Below are positions 19,422 through 28,352 of a stretch of DNA of 64,000 nucleotides, in pieces. Below the pieces are notes generated by a model that worked only from the letters and a program-made list of their open reading frames with translations, was not told the origin of the DNA and did no database searches. The stretch is from Lysinibacillus odysseyi (GTDB lineage: Bacteria; Bacillota; Bacilli; Bacillales_A; Planococcaceae), in NCBI GenBank assembly GCA_014595895.1, contig JABUKB010000003.1, positions 62,001 through 126,000 on the forward strand, written 5' to 3'. Position 1 is the first letter of the stretch. The number at the start of each line of letters is the position of its first letter. The translations under genes were made by a program, and so were the position numbers.

Positions 19422-19739
19422 TTATACCCAGCGACCAACAATTGGATAGTTCCACTCTTTGTCATTTAATGCTTTCACAATACCGATAATCGGGATAATG
19501 ATTGTCATTGCCCAGAATACGAGCAAGAACGGTAAACCAATGATTACAACCGATAATACACCTGCAATTGTAATCAAAATACCCATCACCAATTGGAATA
19601 ACAGTGCTTGAATAGCTAAACTTTTCACATGCGCGTCCTTTGTCATTAAAAAGAAAAGAAGCGGAACAAGCATCGACACATAAAACGCCGAGAAAAACGC
19701 ACTGCCGTGAATCAATACTTTTGACCATTTTTCATCCAT
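19422..19739 (-). CDS. DUF4870 (Tic20-like) small membrane protein
   Basis: A 105-residue protein with about three transmembrane segments. The first is near residues 10-32, the second near 45-65 and the third near 67-88. It has the family's closing pattern of short charged tail and NDKEWNYPIVGRWV. The function of the family in bacteria is unknown; it is distantly related to Tic20. ATG follows AAGGAAGG. It has its own terminator and no partner gene. Confidence 0.8.
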   Translation of the reverse strand: MDEKWSKVLIHGSAFFSAFYVSMLVPLLFFLMTKDAHVKSLAIQALLFQLVMGILITIAGVLSVVIIGLPFLLVFWAMTIIIPIIGIVKALNDKEWNYPIVGRWV

Positions 19740-19830
19740 TTATATCAACCTTCCTTATCTTAAATTTACTTATAGTACATTTACGGATGTCCATTGAAAT
19801 AGTTTCACTTTCCTTTATTATTTATAAAAA

Positions 19831-19858
19831 AAAACCATCAAGCACATGTGATGGTTTT
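19831..19858 (-). terminator. Intrinsic terminator overlapping the stop of the next small gene
   Basis: On the minus strand AAAACCAUCA pairs with UGAUGGUUUU followed by UUUU. It starts at the stop codon of the 71-residue membrane protein gene. Confidence 0.85.
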
Positions 19859-20072
19859 AACGGTACGGTCCTACATCATCTGGATTTTCTCCAGGTTGCG
19901 GGAACATTAAGTATGAAATAAATGCTGTAAAAACAGTAGCACTTGCAATAATTAAAAACTTATCTCTTGAAGCTACTTCTGAAAACTGATTAAAAATCAT
20001 CATTGTTGATGTCACAGCCACAATTACGGTAACGGGAATAACAAATTTCAATCTCTTTTTATGGAATTTCAT
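19857..20072 (-). CDS. Small two-span membrane protein, unrecognised
   Basis: A 71-residue protein with a basic N-terminus (MKFHKKRLKF), a hydrophobic segment near residues 10-28 and a second near 38-58. The tail is QPGENPDDVGPYR. The ATG at 20072 is chosen over the in-frame TTG two codons upstream because AAAGGAAG is 6 bases away. I do not recognise the family. The clear ribosome binding site and terminator support a real gene. Confidence 0.65.
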   Translation of the reverse strand: MKFHKKRLKFVIPVTVIVAVTSTMMIFNQFSEVASRDKFLIIASATVFTAFISYLMFPQPGENPDDVGPYR

Positions 20073-20187
20073 TGCCAACTTCCTTTACTTGCTTTTCCAC
20101 TATTTTACCGTGTATCCTTTTAAATTACAAACTCCTTTACATGTAAAAACATACCCTCTATCTTATAAGAAGGCCATGCTTTTCCTA

Positions 20188-20667
20188 TCAACGAGGTCCC
20201 ATTTGACGTTTCATTTGACGATATTCGCGGCGCATTGGACCTGTTTCGAATAGACGGCGATCTGTTTCCGTTTCAGGGTAAACTCCTGCTACTTCCCGTG
20301 GCTTACCTTCCTCATCTACAGCGACCATGATGACAAAAGACTCTGTTGTGAGACGCTCGGCTCCTGACTTTATATCAAGGCATGTCACACGTACATATAC
20401 TTCCATCGAGGAACGACCTGTGGATGTAACCACAGCGTCCAGTTCTAACACATCTCCGGCATAAGCAGAAGAAACGAAATCCACCGAATCAATAGAAGCG
20501 GTGACAACTTCACCATTCGAATGTTTCATTGCAGCCAGTGCCGCAATCTCATCGATATATCGCAAAACCTGTCCACCAAAAATGGATTTATGGTGATTTG
20601 TATCAGACGGCATAATTAGACGTGTTTGATGCGTGCGTGAATGTCCCATCGGCACGGTATTTCCCAT
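20188..20667 (-). CDS. Acyl-CoA thioesterase, hotdog fold (YkhA-like)
   Basis: A 159-residue hotdog-fold thioesterase of the cytosolic acyl-CoA hydrolase group. It contains MPSDTNHHKSIFGGQVLRYIDEIAALAAM, a family hallmark in which Asn and the Gly-Gly-Gln turn shape the active site (residues about 19-47, here cited in two parts: MPSDTNHHKSIFGG and QVLRYIDEIAA). It likely hydrolyses medium or long acyl-CoA. The start has AGGGAG upstream. It is a lone gene; the substrate is not predictable. Confidence 0.9.
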   Translation of the reverse strand: MGNTVPMGHSRTHQTRLIMPSDTNHHKSIFGGQVLRYIDEIAALAAMKHSNGEVVTASIDSVDFVSSAYAGDVLELDAVVTSTGRSSMEVYVRVTCLDIKSGAERLTTESFVIMVAVDEEGKPREVAGVYPETETDRRLFETGPMRREYRQMKRQMGPR

Positions 20668-20816
20668 AAATATTGCACTCCCTAAATCAATTCTGTCCTG
20701 ACGAATCTGTAATATCCAACAGAGACTTCACTTCTTTCGGGTGAAAGAAGCGAAATAATGTAGTTAGTGTAACACCGGGAAAACGCACAATCAACAGAAT
20801 ACCCCTTAATGGCTAA

Positions 20817-22241
20817 TTAAAGAGAGGTTTTGATTGTAATGAGTTTCATCTCTGTCATTTCTTCAATAGCATATTTGATTCCTTCCTTGCCATATCCGCT
20901 ATTTTTGACCCCGCCATAAGGCATATTGTCCACGCGGAATGTTGGGATATCATTGATCATTACAGCTCCGGCTTCTAGCTCATCGGCTGCACGCATGGCA
21001 TCTGTTAGTACGTTTGTATAAATCCCTGCATTCAATGCAAGGTCAGATGCATTGACTAGTTCAATTGCTTCGTCAAGCGTATCATAAGGCACAATCGATA
21101 CGAGCGGTGCAAACACTTCTTCACAGACGATTTTCATATCCGCTTTTACATGCGTCATGACAGTAGGCGTCATTGTACGCTCTGTAAATTCGCCACCTGT
21201 TGCCACTACGGCCCCTTGTTCCTCGGCCTGAGCAATCCAGGATTTGATACGATCTACCTCATTCGGGTGAATCATTGCGCTCAAGTCGGTTTCTTTATCC
21301 AGCGGATCGCCAATTTTTAATCGTTTTGTATACTCAACAAACAGCTCTACAAAACGGTCATAAATATCGCGCTGTACATATACCCGTTGCAAAGCGATAC
21401 ATACTTGCCCCGCAAAGCCAAAAGCTCCCCCTACGGCACGCTCCATCATATTTTCTAGCTGTGTAGAAGGCTCGACAATGACAGCTGCATTTGACCCTAG
21501 CTCCAAGGTAATTTTTCGCAAGCCGATTTTTTCCTTGAGCTTTAGCCCGACAGCGCCGCTTCCTGTAAATGTTAACTTTTTCACATGTTTATGGGTCGCC
21601 AATACATCCCCAAGCTCGCTGCCTGATCCTGTCACAATCTGCAGACAGCCATCCGGCAGCCCTGCTTCCTTAAAAATCTCTGCCATTACAATGGAACTGA
21701 GCGGCGTCTGATTGGCAGGCTTTAGGACCACTGTATTTCCGACTGCAAAAGCAGGACCTAATTTATGAGCTACTAGGTTAAAAGGAAAATTGAATGGCGT
21801 AATCGCACTGACAACACCAAGCGGTACTCGTTTCGTATAACCGATTCGGTCAGCCACACCTGCTGCATCCATCGGTACTGTCTCGCCCATCGGCTGTTTC
21901 GCGCCTTCAGCCGCAAACTGATAGGTGGAAATCGTACGCTCCAATTCAGCTAATCCAGCAGAGATTGGCTTCGCAGCCTCTTGCGCCAAAATTTCGGCTA
22001 ATTCTTCTTTGCGTTCCCGTAAAATGCCCACTACTTTATATAAAATTTCAGCACGTTCATATGCTGTCGTTTTCTTAAATGATTGGAAAGCTTGGTGAGC
22101 TCCTTCAATGGCACGTTCTGCATCCGCCACGCTTGCCTTGGCCACCTTCGCAATCACTTCCCCAGTATAGGGTGCTGTTAGGTTATACGTTTCTTTTGTT
22201 GCTTCCCATTTACCATTAATCCATAGCTTTGTCTCTTGCAT
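20817..22241 (-). CDS. Aldehyde dehydrogenase family protein
   Basis: A 474-residue NAD(P)-dependent dehydrogenase. It has TPFNFPFN (about 140) for cofactor and substrate, TFTGSGAVG for the cofactor, the catalytic Glu in LELGSNAAV and the catalytic Cys in FAGQVCIALQRV. The LELGSNA form is typical of the group with phosphonoacetaldehyde, sulfolactaldehyde and GapN-like members, so the substrate is open. The start is ATG 22241; the frame extends to a TTG six codons up. It follows a DUF4003 gene with a 21-base gap. Confidence 0.88.
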   Translation of the reverse strand: MQETKLWINGKWEATKETYNLTAPYTGEVIAKVAKASVADAERAIEGAHQAFQSFKKTTAYERAEILYKVVGILRERKEELAEILAQEAAKPISAGLAELERTISTYQFAAEGAKQPMGETVPMDAAGVADRIGYTKRVPLGVVSAITPFNFPFNLVAHKLGPAFAVGNTVVLKPANQTPLSSIVMAEIFKEAGLPDGCLQIVTGSGSELGDVLATHKHVKKLTFTGSGAVGLKLKEKIGLRKITLELGSNAAVIVEPSTQLENMMERAVGGAFGFAGQVCIALQRVYVQRDIYDRFVELFVEYTKRLKIGDPLDKETDLSAMIHPNEVDRIKSWIAQAEEQGAVVATGGEFTERTMTPTVMTHVKADMKIVCEEVFAPLVSIVPYDTLDEAIELVNASDLALNAGIYTNVLTDAMRAADELEAGAVMINDIPTFRVDNMPYGGVKNSGYGKEGIKYAIEEMTEMKLITIKTSL

Positions 22242-22262
22242 CTTTCCCCATCCCTTCAAGGT

Positions 22263-23237
22263 TTAATATTGCAGTTCCAAAAAGCCTTCTATCCCTTCTG
22301 GTATCACTGAATCGAAGGATAAAAAGAAATCGCTAAAGCTAAATAAGTCAGACCAGTGTGTAAATTGAGCTGTCGTCACTAAATCTTCTGTATCGACATA
22401 TTGACGCACCAGCTTTTGAATTGCTAGCATAAGCGCCAAATGTTTCGCTCCCTTTAATGCCTTTGTCTGTCGTAACTGCGCTTCTAATTGGATTATGTCT
22501 TCCATATTCGCACGATTCGTTGCAGCTAATGCAAGGATACCTAAGTAAGGATAGTGCATTTTCTTTACTTTTATATGAGACTGTTCTAACATCTCTTTCA
22601 TCTTTACCACATATTGCACCAAGTTATCATGATACTGTATATCAAATAACGTTAATACTTGGGCTAGCATTTGTAAAGAATCTCCCATCTTAAAGCCATA
22701 ACGACGCAAATTCATAAAATATTCATACATCGTACGTACCCGGGTAGAGACCGGGGCTCCCTCTTTTGCGGTTAAAAATACGACAAAAGGAAAATCACTT
22801 TTCCTTGTTAAAATCGGCTGCTTTTTGCGCATCGTATCATAGAGGCTTTTTGCCCGTACCCCGTGGGCTGTATCTTCTACAAATAATGCACTGGCTAGCC
22901 GGTAAGGTGACTTTTTAAAACCGCAACCCGCTAATAGACGCTCTTTCTTTCTCAGCCGCGCTAACTGTTCCTCAATAGGTTCTCCCTTCAAAATAAGGTA
23001 ACAGGCTAATTTTGAGAGGATAGTTGGCGAACCCCCAAAGATATAACCACTTGAAATGGTCTTATCTGCTTGCAATAAATCGATTACTTGTTGTTGTTTG
23101 ACACCGCTGTATTCCTTATCAGCAAACGTATACTGTGCGGCAACTAATGTCACAATCCGTGAATCGGGATGACCCCCTGTATATTGAAATACGCGTTCGT
23201 AATTTGCTTCTAATTTACTAATAAAGTCCGTATGCAC
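22263..23237 (-). CDS. DUF4003-type protein, function unknown
   Basis: A 324-residue mostly helical cytosolic protein with no signal or membrane segment. Recognisable stretches are SSGYIFGGSPTILSKLACYL and KKSPYRLASALFVED. I assign it to DUF4003 from memory of that family's length and repeated helical pattern, so the family name is tentative. The start is GTG at 23237 with AAGGAG 10 bases upstream. The downstream aldehyde dehydrogenase follows at 21 bases, so they may be co-transcribed. Confidence 0.6.
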   Translation of the reverse strand: MHTDFISKLEANYERVFQYTGGHPDSRIVTLVAAQYTFADKEYSGVKQQQVIDLLQADKTISSGYIFGGSPTILSKLACYLILKGEPIEEQLARLRKKERLLAGCGFKKSPYRLASALFVEDTAHGVRAKSLYDTMRKKQPILTRKSDFPFVVFLTAKEGAPVSTRVRTMYEYFMNLRRYGFKMGDSLQMLAQVLTLFDIQYHDNLVQYVVKMKEMLEQSHIKVKKMHYPYLGILALAATNRANMEDIIQLEAQLRQTKALKGAKHLALMLAIQKLVRQYVDTEDLVTTAQFTHWSDLFSFSDFFLSFDSVIPEGIEGFLELQY

Positions 23238-23283
23238 CTTCTATCACTCCTTATACCTATTGTACGCCTGCTACGTAAACAAA

Positions 23284-23319
23284 AAATACTTTACGCCTGT
23301 AAAAGAACGTAAAGTATTT
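23284..23319 (-). terminator. Intrinsic terminator after the DUF779 gene
   Basis: On the minus strand AAAUACUUUACG pairs with CGUAAAGUAUUU (12 bp) followed by UUUGUUU. It separates the ALDH-DUF779 pair from the DUF4003 gene. Confidence 0.9.
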
Positions 23320-23325
23320 GTAAAC

Positions 23326-23682
23326 TTAGTTTGAGAGCTCTTGTAATTCCTCTGCTGTAAAAGCGCGGGATCTCGTCAAGAAACGCTTGCCTTCTACGCC
23401 TTCTAACGAAAACATTCCCCCGCGCCCCTGCACAACATCAATGATTAACTGTGTATGTTTCCAGTACTCGAATTGGCTTTTATGCATGTAAAACGGACTG
23501 CCGCCTATCTCCCCCAGCAGCACATCTTGCGTGCCTAATAGTAAATCTCCTTGCGCGTAGCACATCGGTGAAGAACCATCACAGCAACCGCCTGATTGAT
23601 GAAACATGATTGCGCCATGTCGCTCCTTCAACAGATCGATGAGTTCTAATGCTGCCTCCGTTGCTATCACTCGCTCCGTCAT
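23326..23682 (-). CDS. DUF779 protein, partner of aldehyde dehydrogenase
   Basis: A 118-residue cytosolic protein with the DUF779 hallmarks FHQSGGCCDGSSPMC (about residues 27-41), FYMHKSQFEYWKHTQL and the GRGGMFSLEGVEGKRFLTRSR ending region (cited as GRGGMFSLEG). The paired Cys residues suggest metal or redox chemistry, which is inference. DUF779 genes are commonly found next to acetaldehyde-type dehydrogenases, as here with 20 bases between the genes, but their role is not established. Confidence 0.85.
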   Translation of the reverse strand: MTERVIATEAALELIDLLKERHGAIMFHQSGGCCDGSSPMCYAQGDLLLGTQDVLLGEIGGSPFYMHKSQFEYWKHTQLIIDVVQGRGGMFSLEGVEGKRFLTRSRAFTAEELQELSN

Positions 23683-23702
23683 GCGAACGCCTCCCTTCTG
23701 TA

Positions 23703-25223
23703 TCAGAAGAAACCAAGTTTATTTGGGTTATAGCTCACAAGCAAGTTTTTCGTTTGTTGGTAATGGCTTAGCATCATTAAGTGGTTTTCGCGTCCCACGC
23801 CACTCATCTTGTAGCCGCCGAATGCTGCGTGAGCTGGATATTGGTGATAGCAGTTCGTCCATACGCGCCCCGCTTGGATACTGCGACCAAAGCGATAAGC
23901 GGTATTCATGTCGCGTGTCCAAATACCAGATCCTAAGCCGTATAATGTATCATTGGCAATTTCCAATGCTTCTTCCTGCGTTTTGAATGTTGTCACCGAT
24001 ACAACTGGCCCAAAGATTTCTTCTTGGAAAATACGCATTTTGTTATTTCCTTTGAAAATAGTTGGCTTAACATAATAACCTTCTGCTAAATCGCCATCTA
24101 ATTTATTTTGCTCTCCGCCGATTAAACACTCGGCACCTTCTTGCTTCCCAATGTCTAAATAAGAAAGAATTTTTTCCAATTGTTCGCTAGAAGCTTGGGC
24201 CCCCATCATTGTATTTGGGTCAAGCGGGTTGCCTGTAGCAATCTCTTTCACACGCTTCAGTACGCGCTCCATAAATGGCTCGTAAATAGATTCTTGAATG
24301 AGCGCACGAGATGGACATGTACATACTTCCCCTTGGTTTAGTGCAAATAAAACAAATCCTTCTACTGCTTTATCCAAGAATTCATCGTCTTTTGCCATAA
24401 CATCTTCGAAGAAAATATTTGGCGACTTTCCGCCCAGCTCCAGCGTAACGGGAATTAAGTTTTGCGATGCATATTGCATAATTAAGCGCCCTGTTGTTGT
24501 CTCGCCTGTGAATGCAATTTTACCGATGCGCGGATTTTGGGCTAATGGTTTACCAGCTTCTAAACCGAACCCATTGACGATATTTACAACACCTGGCGGC
24601 AATAAATCTTCTATTAATTCCATTAACACAAGAATGGAAACCGGCGTTTGCTCCGCTGGCTTCAATACTACACAGTTTCCTGCTGCCAGTGCCGGCGCTA
24701 GCTTCCAAACAGCCATTAATAGAGGGAAGTTCCATGGAATAATTTGTCCTACCACCCCAATCGGTTCATGGAAATGATAGGCTACTGTATCGTTGTCAAT
24801 TTGACTTAAATGCCCCTCTTGGGCACGAATAGCTCCTGCGAAATAGCGGAAATGGTCGATGGCTAATGGTAAATCGGCATTGAGCGTCTCGCGTACGGCC
24901 TTGCCGTTATCCCACGTTTCTGCTACTGCCAGCATTTCTAAATTTTGTTCGATACGGTCAGCAATTTTCAGTAAAATATTGCTGCGCTCAGTTACGCTTG
25001 TCTGACCCCATGCCTGTTTTGCTTCATGAGCAGCATCCAGGGCCAGTTCAATATCTTCTTCAGTAGAACGAGCTGCCTGTGTAAACACTTTGCCCGTTAC
25101 GGGTGTAATATTATCGAAGTATTGCCCTTTCGTCGGCGGTGTCCATTTACCACCGATATAATTATCATAGCGCTCCTTGAAATTTACTAATGCTCCGTCT
25201 GTATTAGGAAATGCATAAACCAT
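23703..25223 (-). CDS. Aldehyde dehydrogenase, acetaldehyde (AcoD/ExaC) type
   Basis: A 506-residue NAD-dependent dehydrogenase. The cofactor region is [19 protein letters not shown] (about 160-178). Other elements are FTGETTTGR, the catalytic Glu in [12 protein letters not shown] and the catalytic Cys in [13 protein letters not shown], with the C-terminus YNPNKLGFF typical of the ExaC/AcoD group. It likely oxidises acetaldehyde or other short aldehydes to acids. Co-transcribed with the DUF779 gene. An inverted repeat lies 50 bases before its start. Confidence 0.92.
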   Translation of the reverse strand: MVYAFPNTDGALVNFKERYDNYIGGKWTPPTKGQYFDNITPVTGKVFTQAARSTEEDIELALDAAHEAKQAWGQTSVTERSNILLKIADRIEQNLEMLAVAETWDNGKAVRETLNADLPLAIDHFRYFAGAIRAQEGHLSQIDNDTVAYHFHEPIGVVGQIIPWNFPLLMAVWKLAPALAAGNCVVLKPAEQTPVSILVLMELIEDLLPPGVVNIVNGFGLEAGKPLAQNPRIGKIAFTGETTTGRLIMQYASQNLIPVTLELGGKSPNIFFEDVMAKDDEFLDKAVEGFVLFALNQGEVCTCPSRALIQESIYEPFMERVLKRVKEIATGNPLDPNTMMGAQASSEQLEKILSYLDIGKQEGAECLIGGEQNKLDGDLAEGYYVKPTIFKGNNKMRIFQEEIFGPVVSVTTFKTQEEALEIANDTLYGLGSGIWTRDMNTAYRFGRSIQAGRVWTNCYHQYPAHAAFGGYKMSGVGRENHLMMLSHYQQTKNLLVSYNPNKLGFF

Positions 25224-25271
25224 TAAAACCTCTCCCCTTCGCTTTAAATGATTTTAACCTACTAAACTATA

Positions 25272-25292
25272 TGTAGATTGGTATTGTCTACA
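25272..25292. promoter_or_regulatory. Inverted repeat upstream of the acetaldehyde dehydrogenase gene
   Basis: TGTAGA (25272-25277), nine bases, TCTACA (25287-25292), a perfect 6-bp dyad about two helical turns long. It lies between the divergent aldehyde dehydrogenase and rluF genes, nearer the former. A repressor or activator site is possible; no family is assigned. Confidence 0.45.
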
Positions 25293-25459
25293 TTTCTTAT
25301 CTTGTCAGAAACAGTGGTCATTTTCAAATGAAAAGCCGCCAATTTTCTAAATTTACTGATTAATGTTATAGGGGTATACTTTTTAAGAAGTTGTGTCATG
25401 GTACATAAAAAGCAGCGAATACTGTATACTGAAAATATTCTAATAGTAGGTGAAAAATT

Positions 25460-26158
25460 ATGCGTATAAATAAATTTCTAGCAGAGACAGGCATCGTTTC
25501 TAGACGCGGTGCTGATCAGTGGATTGAGGCAGGTCGCATTACAATTAATGGGGAGCTTGCCACGGTAGGCAGCAAGGTAGAAGCAGGCGACAAAGTTTGT
25601 GTAGACGGCAAGCCTGTACAACGTGAAGAACAGCATGTCTATATTGTGTTAAATAAGCCTGTAGGGATTACGAGTACGACAGAAAAGCATATTAAAGGCA
25701 ATGTCGTTGATTTTGTAAATCACCCTCTACGGATTTTCCACATTGGTCGTTTGGATAAAGACTCAGAAGGTCTACTGCTTTTGACAAATGATGGCGATAT
25801 CGTCAATGAAATTTTACGTGCTGAAAACCATCATGAAAAGGAATATGTAGTGCAAGTAGACAAGCCGATTACGCCAGAGTTTTTGAAACGTATGGCTAAT
25901 GGCGTAGAAATTTTAGATACGAAAACACTGCCTTGTCGCGTGGAAAAAGTTTCGAGTCATGTCTTTAAAATTATTTTAGAACAAGGGTTAAACCGTCAAA
26001 TTCGCCGTATGTGTTCGGCACTTGGCTATTCTGTGAAGCGTCTCCAACGCATTCGTATTATGAATATTCATTTAGGAAACTTAAAGGTAGGACAATGGCG
26101 AGATCTAACCGAAAAAGAACGAACAGATTTATTCAAACTATTAAACTATAAGCAGTAG
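25460..26158 (+). CDS. rluF: 23S rRNA pseudouridine synthase, RluF type
   Basis: A 232-residue RsuA/RluB/E/F-family synthase. An S4 RNA-binding domain occupies residues 1-55 (INKFLAETGIVSRRGADQWI). The catalytic domain has the Asp motif GRLDKDSEGLLLLTNDGD (about 95-112) and GLNRQIRRMCSALGY near 178. The details match RluF, which modifies U2604 of 23S rRNA in E. coli; the position modified here is inferred. ATG follows TAGGTGA. A gene of unknown function follows at 22 bases. Confidence 0.9.
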   Translation: MRINKFLAETGIVSRRGADQWIEAGRITINGELATVGSKVEAGDKVCVDGKPVQREEQHVYIVLNKPVGITSTTEKHIKGNVVDFVNHPLRIFHIGRLDKDSEGLLLLTNDGDIVNEILRAENHHEKEYVVQVDKPITPEFLKRMANGVEILDTKTLPCRVEKVSSHVFKIILEQGLNRQIRRMCSALGYSVKRLQRIRIMNIHLGNLKVGQWRDLTEKERTDLFKLLNYKQ

Positions 26159-26180
26159 CAATTAAAGGGGATCGGGAACT

Positions 26181-26900
26181 ATGCTTATTATTCAACCAAC
26201 AGAAATGATGACAGGGGTGCGTATTAGCGGGGATTATTGGGATATCGATGCCCTGCTAACCGCCATTTATACGGTAACAGGAGAAAAAAATCGCTATTTG
26301 GATTTCCAAGGGGCTCGCCATCGTATTTTACGTGTCTGTTTAGACTTAAGAAAAGCAACAAAAGGCGAGAAAAACATTGAATTTGTATCCAATGGCATCT
26401 ATAAAACCATTGAAAAAGAAAAAAATATATTAGCTCCTAAAAAGAATGTTTATTTTTCAGTAGAAGTTTTTATGCCAGAAATTATTTTCACAGCTATTGC
26501 CCTCAATGATTTCATTACACTTCATCAGGAAAAGGCAGATCATTACGAATGGAGCCCTGCCATAGCAACAATTCGTCACTTCCAGGCGACTGTCTATGAA
26601 TTGTTAGAGTCATTACTAGATAAAGAACATTACGGTATTTTTCTTGAAATGCTCCATACGAAACAACCTGCTTTCTTCCGCTATGCTACACAGTATGTGG
26701 ATGTGCTGAATCTTGAATATTTACATTTATCGCGTGATGAACGTCGCGAACACCTCGCTGCCTATGCCCTGCGCTTTTTTATCGAGGACGATACATATAC
26801 GATGTTAAAGGAACAAATCATGAGTGCAGCGAGCTTCACAAAACAGCCTCTGCATGAAATAGAAACCACATTAAAATACCCGGATATCATTGATTGGTAA
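26181..26900 (+). CDS. Conserved-looking cytosolic protein, unrecognised
   Basis: A 239-residue soluble protein starting MLIIQPTEMMTGVRISGDYWD, with a lysine-rich middle and a helical, acidic C-terminal half (HLSRDERREHLAAYALRFF). It has no signal peptide, membrane segment or nucleotide-binding motif. It may belong to a small domain-of-unknown-function family found in Bacilli, but I cannot name it with confidence. The start has AAAGGGG upstream. Spacing of 22 bases from rluF suggests one transcript. Confidence 0.7.
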   Translation: MLIIQPTEMMTGVRISGDYWDIDALLTAIYTVTGEKNRYLDFQGARHRILRVCLDLRKATKGEKNIEFVSNGIYKTIEKEKNILAPKKNVYFSVEVFMPEIIFTAIALNDFITLHQEKADHYEWSPAIATIRHFQATVYELLESLLDKEHYGIFLEMLHTKQPAFFRYATQYVDVLNLEYLHLSRDERREHLAAYALRFFIEDDTYTMLKEQIMSAASFTKQPLHEIETTLKYPDIIDW

Positions 26901-27016
26901 AAAAGGGACCGTCTGAAAAGTCATTTTGAGACGGGACCTTTGCGACGAGGATGGTGGCATTTTGATGCGACCACCGCAGGAGCAATACTTCCTAAGAGAT
27001 CATGATCAAATAGAAT

Positions 27017-27054
27017 AGGGGTGCCCAAAAAGCTTTTACTTTTTGGGCACCCCC
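27017..27054. terminator. Bidirectional terminator between convergent genes
   Basis: A long stem with GGGGUGCCCAAAAAG pairing with CUUUUUGGGCACCCC, with T-rich sequence on the plus side. It serves the plus-strand gene ending at 26900 and probably the cupin gene on the minus strand. A second weaker dyad (ACCGTCT...AGACGGG) lies at about 26910-26935. Confidence 0.8.
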
Positions 27055-27060
27055 TTCTTT

Positions 27061-27558
27061 TTATTCCGGTAGCTTTTCATACGCCATTTTGCGAATAACC
27101 GCTTCGTGTTGTGGGTAATCAGCCATTAACACTTGCTGTGTATATAACTCAAAGTCCTCAAAATCAAATCCAGGTGACACCATACAGCCCACCAAACTAA
27201 ACGTATCGGCATCATCTACACTTGAACCGAATATCGTATGTTTCGGTACCAATACTTGCGGCTGCTCTCCTGCTTCAATATTCAAACCCAATTTTTTCGC
27301 TTCATACGTCCCGTCCGGATAAATCATATGCACTGTCAACGGACTTCCTGCATGGAAATACCATAGCTCATCTGACTGCAAACGATGCAAATGCGAAATC
27401 TCTTCACTCTTTAATAAAAAGTAAATGCTTGTGTAATATGGGCGAACGCCGCTTGCTGTTTCGATGCTGCCATCTCCGCGGAAAGTGGACGCATAGTAGC
27501 CTCCTTCTGGATGTGCAGCTAATTGTAACTGTTCAATATAATACTGTGCAGATTGCAT
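27061..27558 (-). CDS. Cupin-fold protein of the DUF985 family
   Basis: A 165-residue RmlC-like cupin. It starts with LQLAAHPEGGYYASTFRGDG and contains SHLHRLQSDELWYFHAGSPL, the typical DUF985 metal-site region (about residues 55-74, cited in parts: SHLHRLQSDE and LWYFHAG). The family's substrate is not known; some members have been described as acting on sugars. ATG follows AAGGAGTGATTAG. It is a single gene between two terminators. Confidence 0.82.
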   Translation of the reverse strand: MQSAQYYIEQLQLAAHPEGGYYASTFRGDGSIETASGVRPYYTSIYFLLKSEEISHLHRLQSDELWYFHAGSPLTVHMIYPDGTYEAKKLGLNIEAGEQPQVLVPKHTIFGSSVDDADTFSLVGCMVSPGFDFEDFELYTQQVLMADYPQHEAVIRKMAYEKLPE

Positions 27559-27614
27559 CTAATCACTCCTTCTGATTTCATTATAATATTTTTTCTTCTT
27601 GCAAAATAAAAAAA

Positions 27615-27640
27615 CGCTGCGGGAAAATTTCCCGCAGACG
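27615..27640 (-). terminator. Terminator of the liv operon
   Basis: On the minus strand CUGCGGGAAA pairs with UUUCCCGCAG, followed by CGUUUUUUUAUUUU. It lies 5 bases past the livF stop. Confidence 0.9.
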
Positions 27641-27644
27641 CTTG

Positions 27645-28352
27645 TTATAAACCGCCTAAATAAGCAGCCTTCACTTCTTCACTTTCCTGTAGCTCTTTGG
27701 CCGTGCCTTCCAAAACAATCTTGCCTGTTTCAAGCACGTACGCACGGTTTGCAATCGAAAGTGCCATATTGGCATTTTGCTCTACTAATAAAACCGTCAC
27801 GCCCTCTTTATTGACCATTTGGATAATATTAAAGATATTTTTTACCATTAACGGTGCAAGCCCCATCGATGGCTCATCTAAAATAATCAATTTCGGCTTG
27901 GACATCAATGCACGCCCCATTGCGAGCATTTGCTGCTCACCACCGGACAATGTACCCGACAATTGCTTACGACGCTCTAATAGGCGCGGAAATAGCTCAT
28001 ATACGTGATCTAAATCCTTTTTGATACCATCGCGATCGTTCCGCAAATAGGCACCAAGTTCCAAGTTCTCCTCAACCGTCATATTGGCAAATACACGGCG
28101 ACCTTCTGGAACATGGGAAAGGCCTCCTTTTACAATCGATTGGGCTGCCTTGCCGCTAATATTCGTATTTAAATATTCAATGGAACCTTTTTTAGGTTTT
28201 AATAAACCGGAAATTGTTTTTAGCAGGGTGCTTTTTCCTGCACCATTAGCACCGATTAGCGTAACGATTTCACCTTCATTTACCTCTAAGGAGACACCAT
28301 GCAATGCTTGGATATTGCCATAAAACACATCAATATTTTCGATTTTCAGCAT
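27645..28352 (-). CDS. livF: Branched-chain amino acid ABC transporter, ATP-binding protein LivF
   Basis: A 235-residue ATPase of the Leu/Ile/Val importer. Walker A is GANGAGKST (about 35), the signature LSGGEQQMLAMGRAL (about 137) and Walker B LIILDEPSMGLAP (about 157). The start ATG shares one base with the livG stop (TAATG), so translation is coupled. It is the last gene of livJ-H-M-G-F. Confidence 0.95.
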   Translation of the reverse strand: MLKIENIDVFYGNIQALHGVSLEVNEGEIVTLIGANGAGKSTLLKTISGLLKPKKGSIEYLNTNISGKAAQSIVKGGLSHVPEGRRVFANMTVEENLELGAYLRNDRDGIKKDLDHVYELFPRLLERRKQLSGTLSGGEQQMLAMGRALMSKPKLIILDEPSMGLAPLMVKNIFNIIQMVNKEGVTVLLVEQNANMALSIANRAYVLETGKIVLEGTAKELQESEEVKAAYLGGL

